A stretch of DNA of 33,680 bases from an uncultured Mycoplasmatota bacterium. GTDB taxonomy: Bacteria > Bacillota_I > Bacilli_A > RF39 > UBA660. The notes under the pieces were generated by a model. That model did no database searches, was not told the DNA's origin, and saw only the letters and a program-made list of their open reading frames with translations. The number at the start of each line of letters is the position of its first letter. Within the stretch, counting starts at the first letter, position 1. The position numbers and the translations under genes were made by a program. The stretch is from NCBI GenBank assembly GCA_946530475.1, contig CAMNAC010000006.1, positions 1 to 33,680 on the forward strand, read 5' to 3'. Shown piece after piece: positions 25,329 through 33,452 of the stretch.

Positions 25329-25343
25329 AATCACTTCTTTTTT
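25318..25343 (+). terminator. Intrinsic terminator after the LtaS-coupled gene
   Basis: AAGAAGTG (25318-25325) pairs with CACTTCTT (25332-25339), then a T run. The TAG stop codon lies in the 6-base loop. Confidence 0.8.
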
Positions 25344-25374
25344 GTAAACAAATTGTCTTTTTAAAATAGATTTA

Positions 25375-25403
25375 TTGACTGTTTATTAGGAAACCCCTAT
25401 AAT
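25375..25403 (+). promoter_or_regulatory. Best sigma-A-type promoter of the window, for the pilin-like gene
   Basis: TTGACT (25375-25380), a 17-base spacer, then TATAAT (25398-25403), 24 nt before the ATG. It is the only promoter here with a near-consensus -35 at ideal spacing, which suggests strong expression. Confidence 0.8.
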
Positions 25404-25427
25404 TGAATTATAAAAGGTAGGGATAAA

Positions 25428-26630
25428 ATGAAGAAAAAAGGATTTACGTTAATTGAGTTACTTGCAGTCATTGTAATACTTGCAGTGATTGCACTTATCG
25501 CAACGCCATTAATTATGAATGTAATTAATGATGCAAGAAAGAATAGTTTCAAAGATTCTGCATATGGAATTAAAAAGGCAGTGGAATTAAGGATTGCAGA
25601 AGAAAACTTAGTTGGAGAAGCAATTTCATTTAAAGTAGATGTTACAAGTGATGCTATAAACTATAGTGGAGAAAAACCAACCAGTGGTTGGGCACATGTT
25701 ACACCTGATGGAAAAATGGAACTTTATATGTGTAATTCCTCATATTGTGCTTCAAAAACACTTGATAGTGAGGAAATAATTGTGACATCTATTAGTTCAG
25801 AAATAGAAACTATTACAAATGAAATTACAAGAGTATCCGAATTAGAAGTTGCTGAAATCACAAAAGAAGGACATGAAATAAAAGGATATACTTACATACC
25901 AAATACTGATTCTAATGAAACTTACAAAGGAATCTTATATTTGGATCCAACTGATTTAGGAAATAAGTGTAACGAATCCAATTCTTTAACTAATAAACAA
26001 GGAAAAGATAAAGATGGGGTTACAACTTTAACTGGAACAAAGAGTGGTTGTATGAGATGGTTTGCATTTGGGAATGATAATGGTAATCCAACAACTGCAA
26101 TTTTAGATCATAATACGACAGCTTGTGCAGAATTTGATTTTAATTTAAAAAATGGAGCACCAGGTAATGAAAAAACAACAGATGAATATGAAGCAGATTG
26201 GTATTTTGAACAAGATGTTCAAGGATGGGATAGTAGATTACAAGCAAGATTTCCAAATGCACAAGAAATGGCTGATGCAGGAGGAATCACAGGATTTAAT
26301 GCACAAACTTCAACGTCAGGATCTTTTTTAGGAAATGGAAATAGTGCGACTCAAAATGGTAAATACTGGTGGTTATATACGAATTTATACAATGCTGAAA
26401 ACAAAAACGGGAGAGGAAATGATAATTCTACATATAATTGCATATATAATTCTACTGGATCAGTAGAGACTAACAAAACTCAGGCATATTGGACACTTAC
26501 TCCTCGTTCAGGTTCTTTGTATTCTGTATGGGGAATCAATAATTATGGGGCATTAACAGATATCGATATTAGTGAAAGAAATGGCGTTAGACCCGTTATC
26601 TCACTTTCTTCGCTAAAATTATCTAATTAA
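25428..26630 (+). CDS. Type IV pilin-like protein with lectin-fold-like variable C-terminus
   Basis: 400 residues. The N-terminus KKKGFTLIELLAVIVILAVI is a textbook class III prepilin signal (G before F, Glu5 present) and would be cut by a prepilin peptidase. After the pilin helix comes a domain with paired cysteines (MCNSSYC; KCNES and SGCMRWFAFG). The C-terminal third has YWWLYTN, YWTLTPRSGS, VWGINNYGAL and NGVRPVISL. This resembles the DUF6273/C-type-lectin-like fold seen in surface proteins of gut Firmicutes. Known pilins are about 150-170 residues, so the extra 250 form a display domain. Strong promoter and terminator flank it; it is a monocistronic, probably abundant surface protein. 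No assembly ATPase, platform protein or prepilin peptidase is in the window. Pilin call is firm, lectin fold is inferred. Confidence 0.82.
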   Translation: MKKKGFTLIELLAVIVILAVIALIATPLIMNVINDARKNSFKDSAYGIKKAVELRIAEENLVGEAISFKVDVTSDAINYSGEKPTSGWAHVTPDGKMELYMCNSSYCASKTLDSEEIIVTSISSEIETITNEITRVSELEVAEITKEGHEIKGYTYIPNTDSNETYKGILYLDPTDLGNKCNESNSLTNKQGKDKDGVTTLTGTKSGCMRWFAFGNDNGNPTTAILDHNTTACAEFDFNLKNGAPGNEKTTDEYEADWYFEQDVQGWDSRLQARFPNAQEMADAGGITGFNAQTSTSGSFLGNGNSATQNGKYWWLYTNLYNAENKNGRGNDNSTYNCIYNSTGSVETNKTQAYWTLTPRSGSLYSVWGINNYGALTDIDISERNGVRPVISLSSLKLSN

Positions 26631-26632
26631 AT

Positions 26633-26663
26633 AAAAGCTTTTATCTAAAAGCTTTTTTCTTTT
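26633..26663 (+). terminator. Intrinsic terminator after the pilin-like gene
   Basis: AAAAGCTTTT (26633-26642) and AAAAGCTTTT (26647-26656) pair around ATCT, then a T-rich tail. Each arm is also palindromic by itself. Confidence 0.85.
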
Positions 26664-26695
26664 TACATACCTTAATTTACAAGTAAGACCATATT

Positions 26696-26704
26696 TGATA
26701 TAAT
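26696..26704 (+). promoter_or_regulatory. Extended -10 promoter (TGATATAAT) for gatCAB
   Basis: TG-A-TATAAT lies 27 nt before ATG 26732. The track start at 26708 would be only four bases after the box, so 26732 is preferred. Confidence 0.7.
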
Positions 26705-26731
26705 GAATTGTGGTTAGAAAGAAGGAAACTT

Positions 26732-27028
26732 ATGGAAAAGTTAGAAAAGGAACAAGTACTTCATGTAGCTGATTTAGCACGTCTTTATGTGAAGGAAGAA
26801 GAAATCAACAAATATGCAGTTCAACTTTCTGAAATCTTAACAGAAATTGATAAAATAAACAAAGTGAATATAGAAGATGGGGATATGTTAATTGCGCCAA
26901 CAACTAATAAAAATGAATATCGAGAAGATGAAATTGGAACTATGTTAGAACCAGAAACTGTATTAAAAAATGCAAAACATGTAAGTGATGGATATATTAT
27001 TGTACCGAGGGTGATTGGAAATGACTAA
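26732..27028 (+). CDS. gatC: Asp-tRNA(Asn)/Glu-tRNA(Gln) amidotransferase subunit C
   Basis: 98 residues from ATG 26732 (GAAGGAA upstream). GatC is the small subunit that ties GatA to GatB. The family pattern is present: HVADLARLYVKEEEINKYAVQLSEIL then ITPTTN-like IAPTTN, YREDE and a C-terminal DGYIIVPRVI. First gene of gatCAB, the transamidase that converts misacylated Glu-tRNA(Gln), and in some species Asp-tRNA(Asn), to the correct aminoacyl-tRNA. The gatA start overlaps its end by eight bases. Confidence 0.95.
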   Translation: MEKLEKEQVLHVADLARLYVKEEEINKYAVQLSEILTEIDKINKVNIEDGDMLIAPTTNKNEYREDEIGTMLEPETVLKNAKHVSDGYIIVPRVIGND

Positions 27029-28475
27029 TTATTTAAACAAAAGTATCAAAGAGTTAAATACCTTATTAAAAAATAAAACAATTAAACCGATTGATTTAGT
27101 AGAAGAAGCATTCGAAAAAATTGAAAAAGATGGGTTAAATGCTTTTATTACTTTGAATAAAGAAGAAGCTTTGAAACAAGCAAAAGAATTAGAAAACAAA
27201 GAAGTAGATAATCTATTGTTTGGACTACCTATTGCATTAAAAGATAATATTGTTACAAAAGATTTAAGAACTACATGTGCGTCTCATATGTTGGATGATT
27301 TTCTTCCTATTTATGATGCAACTGTTGTAAAAAAATTAAAAGAAAAAAATATGATTATCATTGGAAAAACAAATATGGATGAATTTGCGATGGGATCGAC
27401 TGGAGAAACCAGTTATTTTCCACATACAAAAAATCCATGGAATGAGAAAAAAGTACCTGGAGGTTCCTCTTCTGGTTCTGCAGCTGCAGTATCCTCTAGA
27501 GAAGTATCTTTAGCACTTGGAACAGACACAGGAGGAAGCATTAGACAGCCTTCTAGTTTCTGTGGATTAGTAGGATTAAAACCAACTTACGGAAGAGTAT
27601 CAAGATACGGGTTAATTGCTTTTGCATCTTCCCTAGATCAAATAGGACCTATGACGAATACAGTAGAAGATAATGCAATTCTTTTAGAAGCGATTAGCGG
27701 AAAAGATGAAAATGATTTAACAAGTTCAAGAAAAGAAGTTCCACATTATGTAGATAGTATTGGAAAGCCAATAAAAGGGACAAGAGTAGCAGTTCCTAAT
27801 TACTATATGAGTGAAACAATTGATATAGAAGTAAGAAATCAAGTAAAAGAAGTGATTGAATTACTTGAAAAAGCAGGATGTACAGTTGATTACATTGATA
27901 TTCCATACTTAGAATATGCAATTCCTTTGTATCAAATTATTGCGCTTGGAGAAGCAAGCTCAAACTTAGCTCGTTATGATGGAATCAGGTATGGTCATGT
28001 TACAGAAAACTATGAAAATCTAGAAGAACTATATAAATATAGTCGTGGAGAAGGATTTGGTAATGAAGTAAAAAGACGAATCATGATTGGTTCTTATATT
28101 TTAAGTGGAAAAAATGCAAATGTATATTACAGAAAAGCATTAAAAGTAAGAAATAAAATGACCGAAGAATTTAAAAAAGTTTTTGAAACATATGACCTTA
28201 TTATTGGACCAACCAATACGAATGTAGCTTACGATTTTGGAGTAAAAAGCGATGATGCATTAAAGAGTTTTTATGATGATTTACTTACTATTCCAGTCAA
28301 TATGGCAGGGCTTCCTGCAATGAGTTTACCAATTGGATTTAATCATGAACATTTACCAATTGGTATGCATATTATTGCTTCTTATTTTGAAGAAGAAAAA
28401 ATCTATAAACTTGCTTCTTATATTGAAAAACATCTTCATTTAGAATGCAATCCAAAGGAGGAAGAATCATGTTAG
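27021..28475 (+). CDS. gatA: Asp-tRNA(Asn)/Glu-tRNA(Gln) amidotransferase subunit A
   Basis: 484 residues from ATG 27021 (GAGG upstream; TTG 27015 is less likely). This amidase subunit releases ammonia from glutamine. The catalytic Ser-cisSer-Lys signature is present: Lys in LPIALKDNI, the glycine/serine-rich GGSSSGSAAAV, and GTDTGGSIRQPSSFCG with the nucleophile serine. It overlaps both neighbours (8 bases with gatC, 7 with gatB), so the three subunits are translated in step. Full length for GatA. Confidence 0.97.
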   Translation: MTNYLNKSIKELNTLLKNKTIKPIDLVEEAFEKIEKDGLNAFITLNKEEALKQAKELENKEVDNLLFGLPIALKDNIVTKDLRTTCASHMLDDFLPIYDATVVKKLKEKNMIIIGKTNMDEFAMGSTGETSYFPHTKNPWNEKKVPGGSSSGSAAAVSSREVSLALGTDTGGSIRQPSSFCGLVGLKPTYGRVSRYGLIAFASSLDQIGPMTNTVEDNAILLEAISGKDENDLTSSRKEVPHYVDSIGKPIKGTRVAVPNYYMSETIDIEVRNQVKEVIELLEKAGCTVDYIDIPYLEYAIPLYQIIALGEASSNLARYDGIRYGHVTENYENLEELYKYSRGEGFGNEVKRRIMIGSYILSGKNANVYYRKALKVRNKMTEEFKKVFETYDLIIGPTNTNVAYDFGVKSDDALKSFYDDLLTIPVNMAGLPAMSLPIGFNHEHLPIGMHIIASYFEEEKIYKLASYIEKHLHLECNPKEEESC

Positions 28476-29887
28476 TACCTACAATTGGAATTGAAGTTCA
28501 CGTAGAATTAAAAAGTAAAAGTAAAGTGTATTCAACAAGTAAAAATGCATTTAGTAATGAACCAAATACTTTTGTAAATGAAATTGACTTAGGGTACCCT
28601 GGAACATTACCAAAATTAAATAAAGAAGTAATTAATATGGCATTAAAAGCATCGATTGCTTGTCACTGTCATATTAATAAACGTATGCATTGGGATCGTA
28701 AAAACTATTTTTATCCAGATTTACCAAAAGGATATCAGATTACACAACAAGATACTCCAATTGGATATGATGGATATTTGGAAATCAATGTAGATGGACA
28801 AAAGAAAAAAATAGGTATGGAGAGAATTCATATTGAAGAAGATACATGTAAAAGTATTCATGGATTATCTGGAACGATGTTAAACTTTAATCGTGCAGGA
28901 GTTCCTTTAATTGAAGTAGTATCGAAACCAGATATGAAAAGTGATAAAGAAGCAGTTGCTTATTTGGAAACATTAAGAGAAACCTTACTTTATTTAGGAA
29001 TCAGTGATGTTAAAATAGAAGAAGGAAGTATGAGATGTGACTGCAACATTTCATTAAGTGAAGAAGGTTCTGATAAACTTGGAACAAAAATTGAAATTAA
29101 AAATATTGGTTCTATCAGTAATGTAGGACTTGCGATTCTATATGAAACGAAACGTCAAAGAGAAATTTTAGAAAATGGTGGAACATTAAAAGAAGAAACT
29201 AGAAGATTTGATGATCATACTGGAACGACTATTTTGATGCGTGTAAAAGAAACAGGGAATGATTACAGGTACTTTCCTGAACCAGACATTCCTTATGTAG
29301 AATTAAGTGACGAATGGATTCAGGATGTAGAAAACAATATGCCTGTTTTACCAACAGAACTTCGAAATTACTACAGAGAAGTAGGAATTAATGAAAATGC
29401 AATTCAAACGCTTATTTCGAATATTGAATTATCGAAGTATTTAGAAGAAGTAAAAAAATTATGTAACCCTGTAGTAGCAGCAAATTTCTTAACAGGAGAT
29501 TTATTAAGCTATTTAAATAAAAAAGAATGTAGCTTAGAAAGTTTACACATGAGCAAAGAAGGATTCTGTAAAGTAGTTTCTTTATTAGAAGAAAAGAAAT
29601 TATCTAGTAAGCAGTTAAAAGATTTCTTACCAGTATTCTTAGAAAGTAAAAAAGAACCAGAAGAAATTATGAAAGAACTTGGAATGGTTCAAATTACAGA
29701 TGAAAATGCACTTCTTTCTATGGTAAAAGAAGTCATTGAGAAAAACCCAAATAGTGTCGAAGACTTTAAAAATGGATTAGATCGTGCCGTAAAATATTTG
29801 ATGGGTCAAATTATGAAAGAATCCAAAGGAAAAGCAAATCCACAATTAGTAATGGAATTATTAGTACAAGAATTAAAGAAATATTGA
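28469..29887 (+). CDS. gatB: Asp-tRNA(Asn)/Glu-tRNA(Gln) amidotransferase subunit B
   Basis: 472 residues from ATG 28469 (AAAGGAGGAA upstream). GatB binds the misacylated tRNA and activates its side chain with ATP. Motifs are clear: GIEVHVEL at the start, YPDLPKGYQITQQ, IHIEEDTCKS, FNRAGVPLIEVVS and DYRYFPEPDIP, with the helical YqeY-like tail at the C-terminus (PNSVEDFKNG...GQIMKESKGKANP). The start overlaps gatA by seven bases. It ends in TGA, which supports the standard code. Confidence 0.97.
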   Translation: MLVPTIGIEVHVELKSKSKVYSTSKNAFSNEPNTFVNEIDLGYPGTLPKLNKEVINMALKASIACHCHINKRMHWDRKNYFYPDLPKGYQITQQDTPIGYDGYLEINVDGQKKKIGMERIHIEEDTCKSIHGLSGTMLNFNRAGVPLIEVVSKPDMKSDKEAVAYLETLRETLLYLGISDVKIEEGSMRCDCNISLSEEGSDKLGTKIEIKNIGSISNVGLAILYETKRQREILENGGTLKEETRRFDDHTGTTILMRVKETGNDYRYFPEPDIPYVELSDEWIQDVENNMPVLPTELRNYYREVGINENAIQTLISNIELSKYLEEVKKLCNPVVAANFLTGDLLSYLNKKECSLESLHMSKEGFCKVVSLLEEKKLSSKQLKDFLPVFLESKKEPEEIMKELGMVQITDENALLSMVKEVIEKNPNSVEDFKNGLDRAVKYLMGQIMKESKGKANPQLVMELLVQELKKY

Positions 29888-29911
29888 TTTGAAAAATCGA
29901 GTATATTATAG

Positions 29912-29917
29912 TATAAT
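29912..29917 (+). promoter_or_regulatory. -10 box (TATAAT) for the anchored protein / sensor pair
   Basis: TATAAT lies 22 nt before ATG 29940, with GAGGGTG as ribosome binding site. It places the start of the next gene at 29940 rather than the track's 29889. Confidence 0.55.
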
Positions 29918-29939
29918 GAGTAACGAAGAGGGTGTAAAA

Positions 29940-30398
29940 ATGGAATTTCTAAAAAAGTATAAAAAATGGATTATTTTAGGAGTTGTATGCATTGTATTAC
30001 TAGCAATCACATATGGTTTTGTGAATTTGTTATTTCCAAATTCAAGCAAAAGTGCCTATGGAAATCGTTTAGATGGTATTGATGCAGTTGCAATCAAAGG
30101 AGACACTGTCTCTCAAATTACACAAGATTTAGAAAAAGAAGAATCCGTTAATAAAGCTTCTTATGATTTAAGAGGAAGAGTTGCATCATTCTATATTGAT
30201 GTAAAAAAGGGAACTGACTTGAATGCAGCAAAATCCCTTGCTGATAAAATTTTACCTTTCTTATCAGAAGAACAAAAATCATATTTCGATCTTCAAGTAT
30301 GGATTACAAGTAATGAAGATGAAGAGGGGACTGTTTATCCAACCGTTGGATCAAAACATAAAACAAGTCCAGCATTTGTTTGGGTACATCATGAATAG
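29940..30398 (+). CDS. Uncharacterised membrane-anchored small protein
   Basis: 152 residues from ATG 29940 (GAGGGTG upstream); the longer track version runs into the promoter. An N-terminal helix (about 9-30, WIILGVVCIVLLAITYGFV) is preceded by lysines, so the remaining 120 residues face outward. The domain is alpha/beta: a valine-rich strand, a charged helix, DLRGRVASFYIDVKKG, a second helix, then LQVWITSNEDEEGTVYPTVG and a terminal FVWVHHE. I do not recognise the family; the beta-alpha-beta pattern with a repeated strand-helix unit may be a small ferredoxin-like fold. It is followed ten bases later by the GGDEF-type sensor and probably shares its transcript, so it may be an accessory to that sensor. 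Confidence 0.75.
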   Translation: MEFLKKYKKWIILGVVCIVLLAITYGFVNLLFPNSSKSAYGNRLDGIDAVAIKGDTVSQITQDLEKEESVNKASYDLRGRVASFYIDVKKGTDLNAAKSLADKILPFLSEEQKSYFDLQVWITSNEDEEGTVYPTVGSKHKTSPAFVWVHHE

Positions 30399-30408
30399 GT
30401 GGTAAGAT

Positions 30409-32451
30409 ATGAAGAAGAAAAAAATTGGAATTGCGGTACTCGCAATTCTAATCGTTTCTATGGTTGGTTTTGGAATATATTATTATATTTTTCATGTAGA
30501 TAATTCTACAACTTTATCAATCAAAGAAAAAAGATGGATTGAGAATAATAAGAATAAAAGATTTAGTCTTTCTATAGCGACAGAGGTTCCAGTATTTAGT
30601 TATAATGGGGAAGGTATCTTCTTTGACTATATTGATTATACGGAAAAAGATATTAATTTGGAATTTGATAAAGTACCAGAATCAAGTTCAAAAAATGAAT
30701 ATGCTTTTGGGTTAAAAGACCAAGTAGAGGAAAATGACATTTTGCTTTATGAAGATACCTATGCTCTTATCCAAAAAGAACAAAAAACCTATCATTCTGT
30801 TGCGGATATGAAAGGTCTAGTAATTGGAGTAATAACATCTGATTTAGAAAAAGTAAATGAATATATTAAAAGAACAGATGTAGAAGTAAAAACATTTGAA
30901 ACAATCGATCAGTTGTGGCAAGAATTTGAAAAAGAAGATTCTTCCATTAAAGGGGTCGTATTACCAAAATTACTTTGTCTTCGTAAAGAATTAGAAAAAT
31001 CTTATTCGATTAATTATATATTGGAAGGATTTACTAAAAAATATGTATTGACACTAGGAAATGAAGAAGTATTAAATAGTATTTTAAAAAAACAATACAA
31101 AAAATGGTCTTCTTCTTTTGAAGATTCCTTTGCAAGACATTTTTCTGATGAATACTTTACATTTGCAAAAGTAGGAGAAAAAGAAAAAGCAAATTTCTCT
31201 AGTAAACAATATCAGTATGGATTTATAAAAAATATACCTTATGATACGTTATCTGGATCAAGATTAGTGGGGATTAATAGTAATATTTTAAAATCTTTCT
31301 CTGAAGTGTCCGATGTTGAAATTAGTTTCCATGAGTATAGAACAATGGAAGAGTTAGTGAAAGCATTTAAGGAAGATAAAATTGATTTCATGTATCAAAA
31401 CAATTCTGACACAGAATATCAAAAAGAAGTTATCTCAACGATTCCATATTTGGGAGAAGAATTGGTTATTCTATCAGATATATCAAATCCTATTTTCGCA
31501 ACTACAATTGCATCATTTGATAATTATGAACTTGCTGTTTTGAAAGGAACAAAATTAAGTTCTTATTTAAGCCAAAATGGTGTTCATTTAAAAGAATATA
31601 ATACAATGAAAGATTTACTAAATCATAAGAATTCCAAAACATTAATTGCGTTAGATTCCAATTCTTATGAGTATTATGTAAGAGATGAATTAAATCATTA
31701 TATGCCAGTAAATCGTATGATTTTTCAAGATGGAAACGGTTTTGTAATCAGGACCGCTGAAGGAAATGATGTATTCGCAAAATTTCTTAATTTCTATTTA
31801 TCTTTTATGAGTGAAAAACAGTTTGTGTCATCTACTTATCAAAAACTGATTAGTGGAAAACAAACCGCAAGTGTTTTATGGCTATTATTATTAGTTGTGT
31901 TATCGTTTGTATTGTTATTATTTGTTTTATTCTCTCTTTATAAATATATTCATTCTGAGAAAAAGCAAGCAAAATTAACAAGAGGAGATCGCATTCGTTA
32001 TATTGATCAATTAACATCTCTCAAAAATCGAAATTATTTAAATGATAATGTTGAGAAATGGGACAATAGTGAAATTTATCCTCAATCCATTATCATAGTC
32101 GATTTAAATAACATTGCTTATATTAATGATAACTATGGTCATCAAGAAGGAGATACTGTTATCAAAGAAGCAGCTAATATCTTGATCAAATCACAAATTG
32201 AAAATACAGAAATTATCCGTACTAATGGAAATGAATTCTTGATTTATTTAGTTGGATATGATGAAAAACAGATTGTGGCTTATACGAAGAAATTAAATAA
32301 AGAATTAAAAGAAATTGCACATGGATTTGGAGCAGCTATTGGATATAGTATGATTACAGATGCAATTAAAACAATCGATGATGCAGTGAATGAAGCAACA
32401 TTAGATATGCGTGAGCAAAAAGAAGAAATTAATCATGCCAAAGAGGACTAA
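30409..32451 (+). CDS. Solute-binding-protein-type sensor with degenerate GGDEF domain
   Basis: 680 residues. An N-terminal anchor helix (about 4-27) is followed by two successive SBP_bac_3-like periplasmic-type binding modules (about 35-245 and 260-475; YAFGLKDQ, MKGLVIGVIT, then DFMYQNNSDTEYQ and YELAVLKGTKLSSYL), a membrane helix (about 488-513) and a cytoplasmic GGDEF-type domain. Such proteins sense amino-acid-like ligands outside and adjust cyclic di-GMP inside. The signature here is NGNEF (606-610) instead of GG(D/E)EF. The metal Asp565 is kept (VDLNN), YINDNYGHQEGD is conserved, and no RxxD inhibitory site is seen. Synthase activity is therefore doubtful; it may bind nucleotide as an effector. 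No EAL or HD-GYP domain is in the window. Confidence 0.85.
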   Translation: MKKKKIGIAVLAILIVSMVGFGIYYYIFHVDNSTTLSIKEKRWIENNKNKRFSLSIATEVPVFSYNGEGIFFDYIDYTEKDINLEFDKVPESSSKNEYAFGLKDQVEENDILLYEDTYALIQKEQKTYHSVADMKGLVIGVITSDLEKVNEYIKRTDVEVKTFETIDQLWQEFEKEDSSIKGVVLPKLLCLRKELEKSYSINYILEGFTKKYVLTLGNEEVLNSILKKQYKKWSSSFEDSFARHFSDEYFTFAKVGEKEKANFSSKQYQYGFIKNIPYDTLSGSRLVGINSNILKSFSEVSDVEISFHEYRTMEELVKAFKEDKIDFMYQNNSDTEYQKEVISTIPYLGEELVILSDISNPIFATTIASFDNYELAVLKGTKLSSYLSQNGVHLKEYNTMKDLLNHKNSKTLIALDSNSYEYYVRDELNHYMPVNRMIFQDGNGFVIRTAEGNDVFAKFLNFYLSFMSEKQFVSSTYQKLISGKQTASVLWLLLLVVLSFVLLLFVLFSLYKYIHSEKKQAKLTRGDRIRYIDQLTSLKNRNYLNDNVEKWDNSEIYPQSIIIVDLNNIAYINDNYGHQEGDTVIKEAANILIKSQIENTEIIRTNGNEFLIYLVGYDEKQIVAYTKKLNKELKEIAHGFGAAIGYSMITDAIKTIDDAVNEATLDMREQKEEINHAKED

Positions 32452-32467
32452 AAAAGTCCTCTTTTTT
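32441..32467 (+). terminator. Intrinsic terminator after the GGDEF gene
   Basis: AAGAGGACT (32441-32449) pairs with AGTCCTCTT (32455-32463) around five A, then a T run. The TAA stop codon (32449-32451) spans the stem-loop border. Confidence 0.9.
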
Positions 32468-32481
32468 ATTATCTTGATAAA

Positions 32482-32490
32482 TGGTATAAT
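32482..32490 (+). promoter_or_regulatory. Extended -10 promoter (TGGTATAAT) for the YihY gene
   Basis: TG-G-TATAAT lies 16 nt before ATG 32507; the -35 position is the T tract of the previous terminator. AGGTGAT is the ribosome binding site. Confidence 0.7.
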
Positions 32491-32506
32491 AAGACTAGGT
32501 GATGGT

Positions 32507-33346
32507 ATGGAAAAGATAAAAGGATTAATCAAAAAAGTTTTTGATTTGTTAAATCAACCAATGATGAAAATATTACCAGGTCAACTTGCATTTTTCATGG
32601 TTTTATCAACAATTCCGCTTATTACATTAGTGGGATCTATTTCTTCTTTGTTTTCCATTTCGATTGATTCCATTGTTGACTTTTTATCAAAGACATTACC
32701 AGTGGAAATTGTAAATACCTTACTCCCATTTGTAAAAGGAAAAGGAATTGATGCCAATGTAATTATTTTTATGTTTTCAGGTTTTATGTTAGCTTCCAAT
32801 GGAGCAAATTCCATCATTCTAGCATCCAACACCTTGTTTCATATCGAAAAAACAAATGCATTAAAGATGAGAGCAAAAGCATTTCTTATGACTTTATTAT
32901 TAGTAACATTATTCTTTTTTACACTTGTGGTATTAGGTCTTGGAGATACCATTATGAATTGGATTCTACAATTTCGAATTTTTTCTTGGTTTAGTGATAA
33001 ATTATATTTTATTATCGCACTCTCTAAATATCCAATCGCATTCTTTATCATTTATTTTGCGATGAAACTTATTTATACAATTTCTCCCAACAAACAAATT
33101 TCAAGTAAAAATATGAGACATGGAGCTTATTTCGCAACATTAGGATTTATTTTAGTTTCTGCTTTTTACTCTTATTATGTTTCTCATTTTACAAATTATG
33201 ACTTATTTTATGGAAGCTTATCGAATATTGTAATTTTGATGTTATGGGTTTATATTTTATCTTATATTATGGTGTTAGGTATTGCGATTAATGCATCCTT
33301 ATATGAAGAAAAAATGAATAAAAAAGAGAAAAAAAGAAAAGAATAA
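32507..33346 (+). CDS. YihY/BrkB-family membrane protein
   Basis: 279 residues from ATG 32507 (AGGTGAT upstream). The track start at 32411 would begin inside the previous gene and run through its terminator. Family features are present: the N-terminal amphipathic MKILPGQLAFFMVLSTIPL (usual ASxLAYYxLLSLFPL), a central SNGANSIILASNTLF (usual SNGFxxLxxALN), about six membrane helices, and a C-terminal GSLSNIVILMLWVYILSYIMVLG (usual GSLGxVIxLMLWxYxSxxxLLxG). Formerly annotated as ribonuclease BN, which is not supported for this family; its role is unknown and may be in transport or envelope function. It has its own promoter and is followed by a three-hairpin 3' region. Confidence 0.92.
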   Translation: MEKIKGLIKKVFDLLNQPMMKILPGQLAFFMVLSTIPLITLVGSISSLFSISIDSIVDFLSKTLPVEIVNTLLPFVKGKGIDANVIIFMFSGFMLASNGANSIILASNTLFHIEKTNALKMRAKAFLMTLLLVTLFFFTLVVLGLGDTIMNWILQFRIFSWFSDKLYFIIALSKYPIAFFIIYFAMKLIYTISPNKQISSKNMRHGAYFATLGFILVSAFYSYYVSHFTNYDLFYGSLSNIVILMLWVYILSYIMVLGIAINASLYEEKMNKKEKKRKE

Positions 33347-33349
33347 AAA

Positions 33350-33440
33350 TGTACTTATTTTACCGATAAGTATGAACAGACTACAAAAAGGTAAGTTTGA
33401 CTTTTGTAGAAATGTAAAACGGTGAAGAGCCGTTTTTTGT
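33350..33440 (+). ncRNA. Candidate structured 3' UTR RNA with three hairpins between the YihY gene and uvrA
   Basis: Three inverted repeats follow each other: TACTTAT/ATAAGTA (33352-33358 with 33366-33372), CTACAAAA/TTTTGTAG (33381-33388 with 33402-33409), and the terminator AAAACGG/CCGTTTT (33416-33422 with 33430-33436) followed by T. No promoter is obvious upstream, so it is probably the 3' end of the YihY mRNA. I recognise no known RNA family. Confidence 0.35.
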
Positions 33441-33445
33441 TTTTC
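33416..33445 (+). terminator. Intrinsic terminator after the YihY gene
   Basis: AAAACGG (33416-33422) pairs with CCGTTTT (33430-33436), loop TGAAGAG, T-rich tail. Confidence 0.85.
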
Positions 33446-33452
33446 AAAAGTA

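Noticed and set aside
25428-26630. Diversity-generating retroelement cassette
   Set aside because: No reverse transcriptase, accessory gene or template repeat is visible in the window, so only the possible target-type fold is reported.
30223-30405. 60-aa + strand ORF overlapping the 152-aa anchored protein
   Set aside because: It is in another frame of a gene with a clear start and membrane helix, and has no ribosome binding site of its own.
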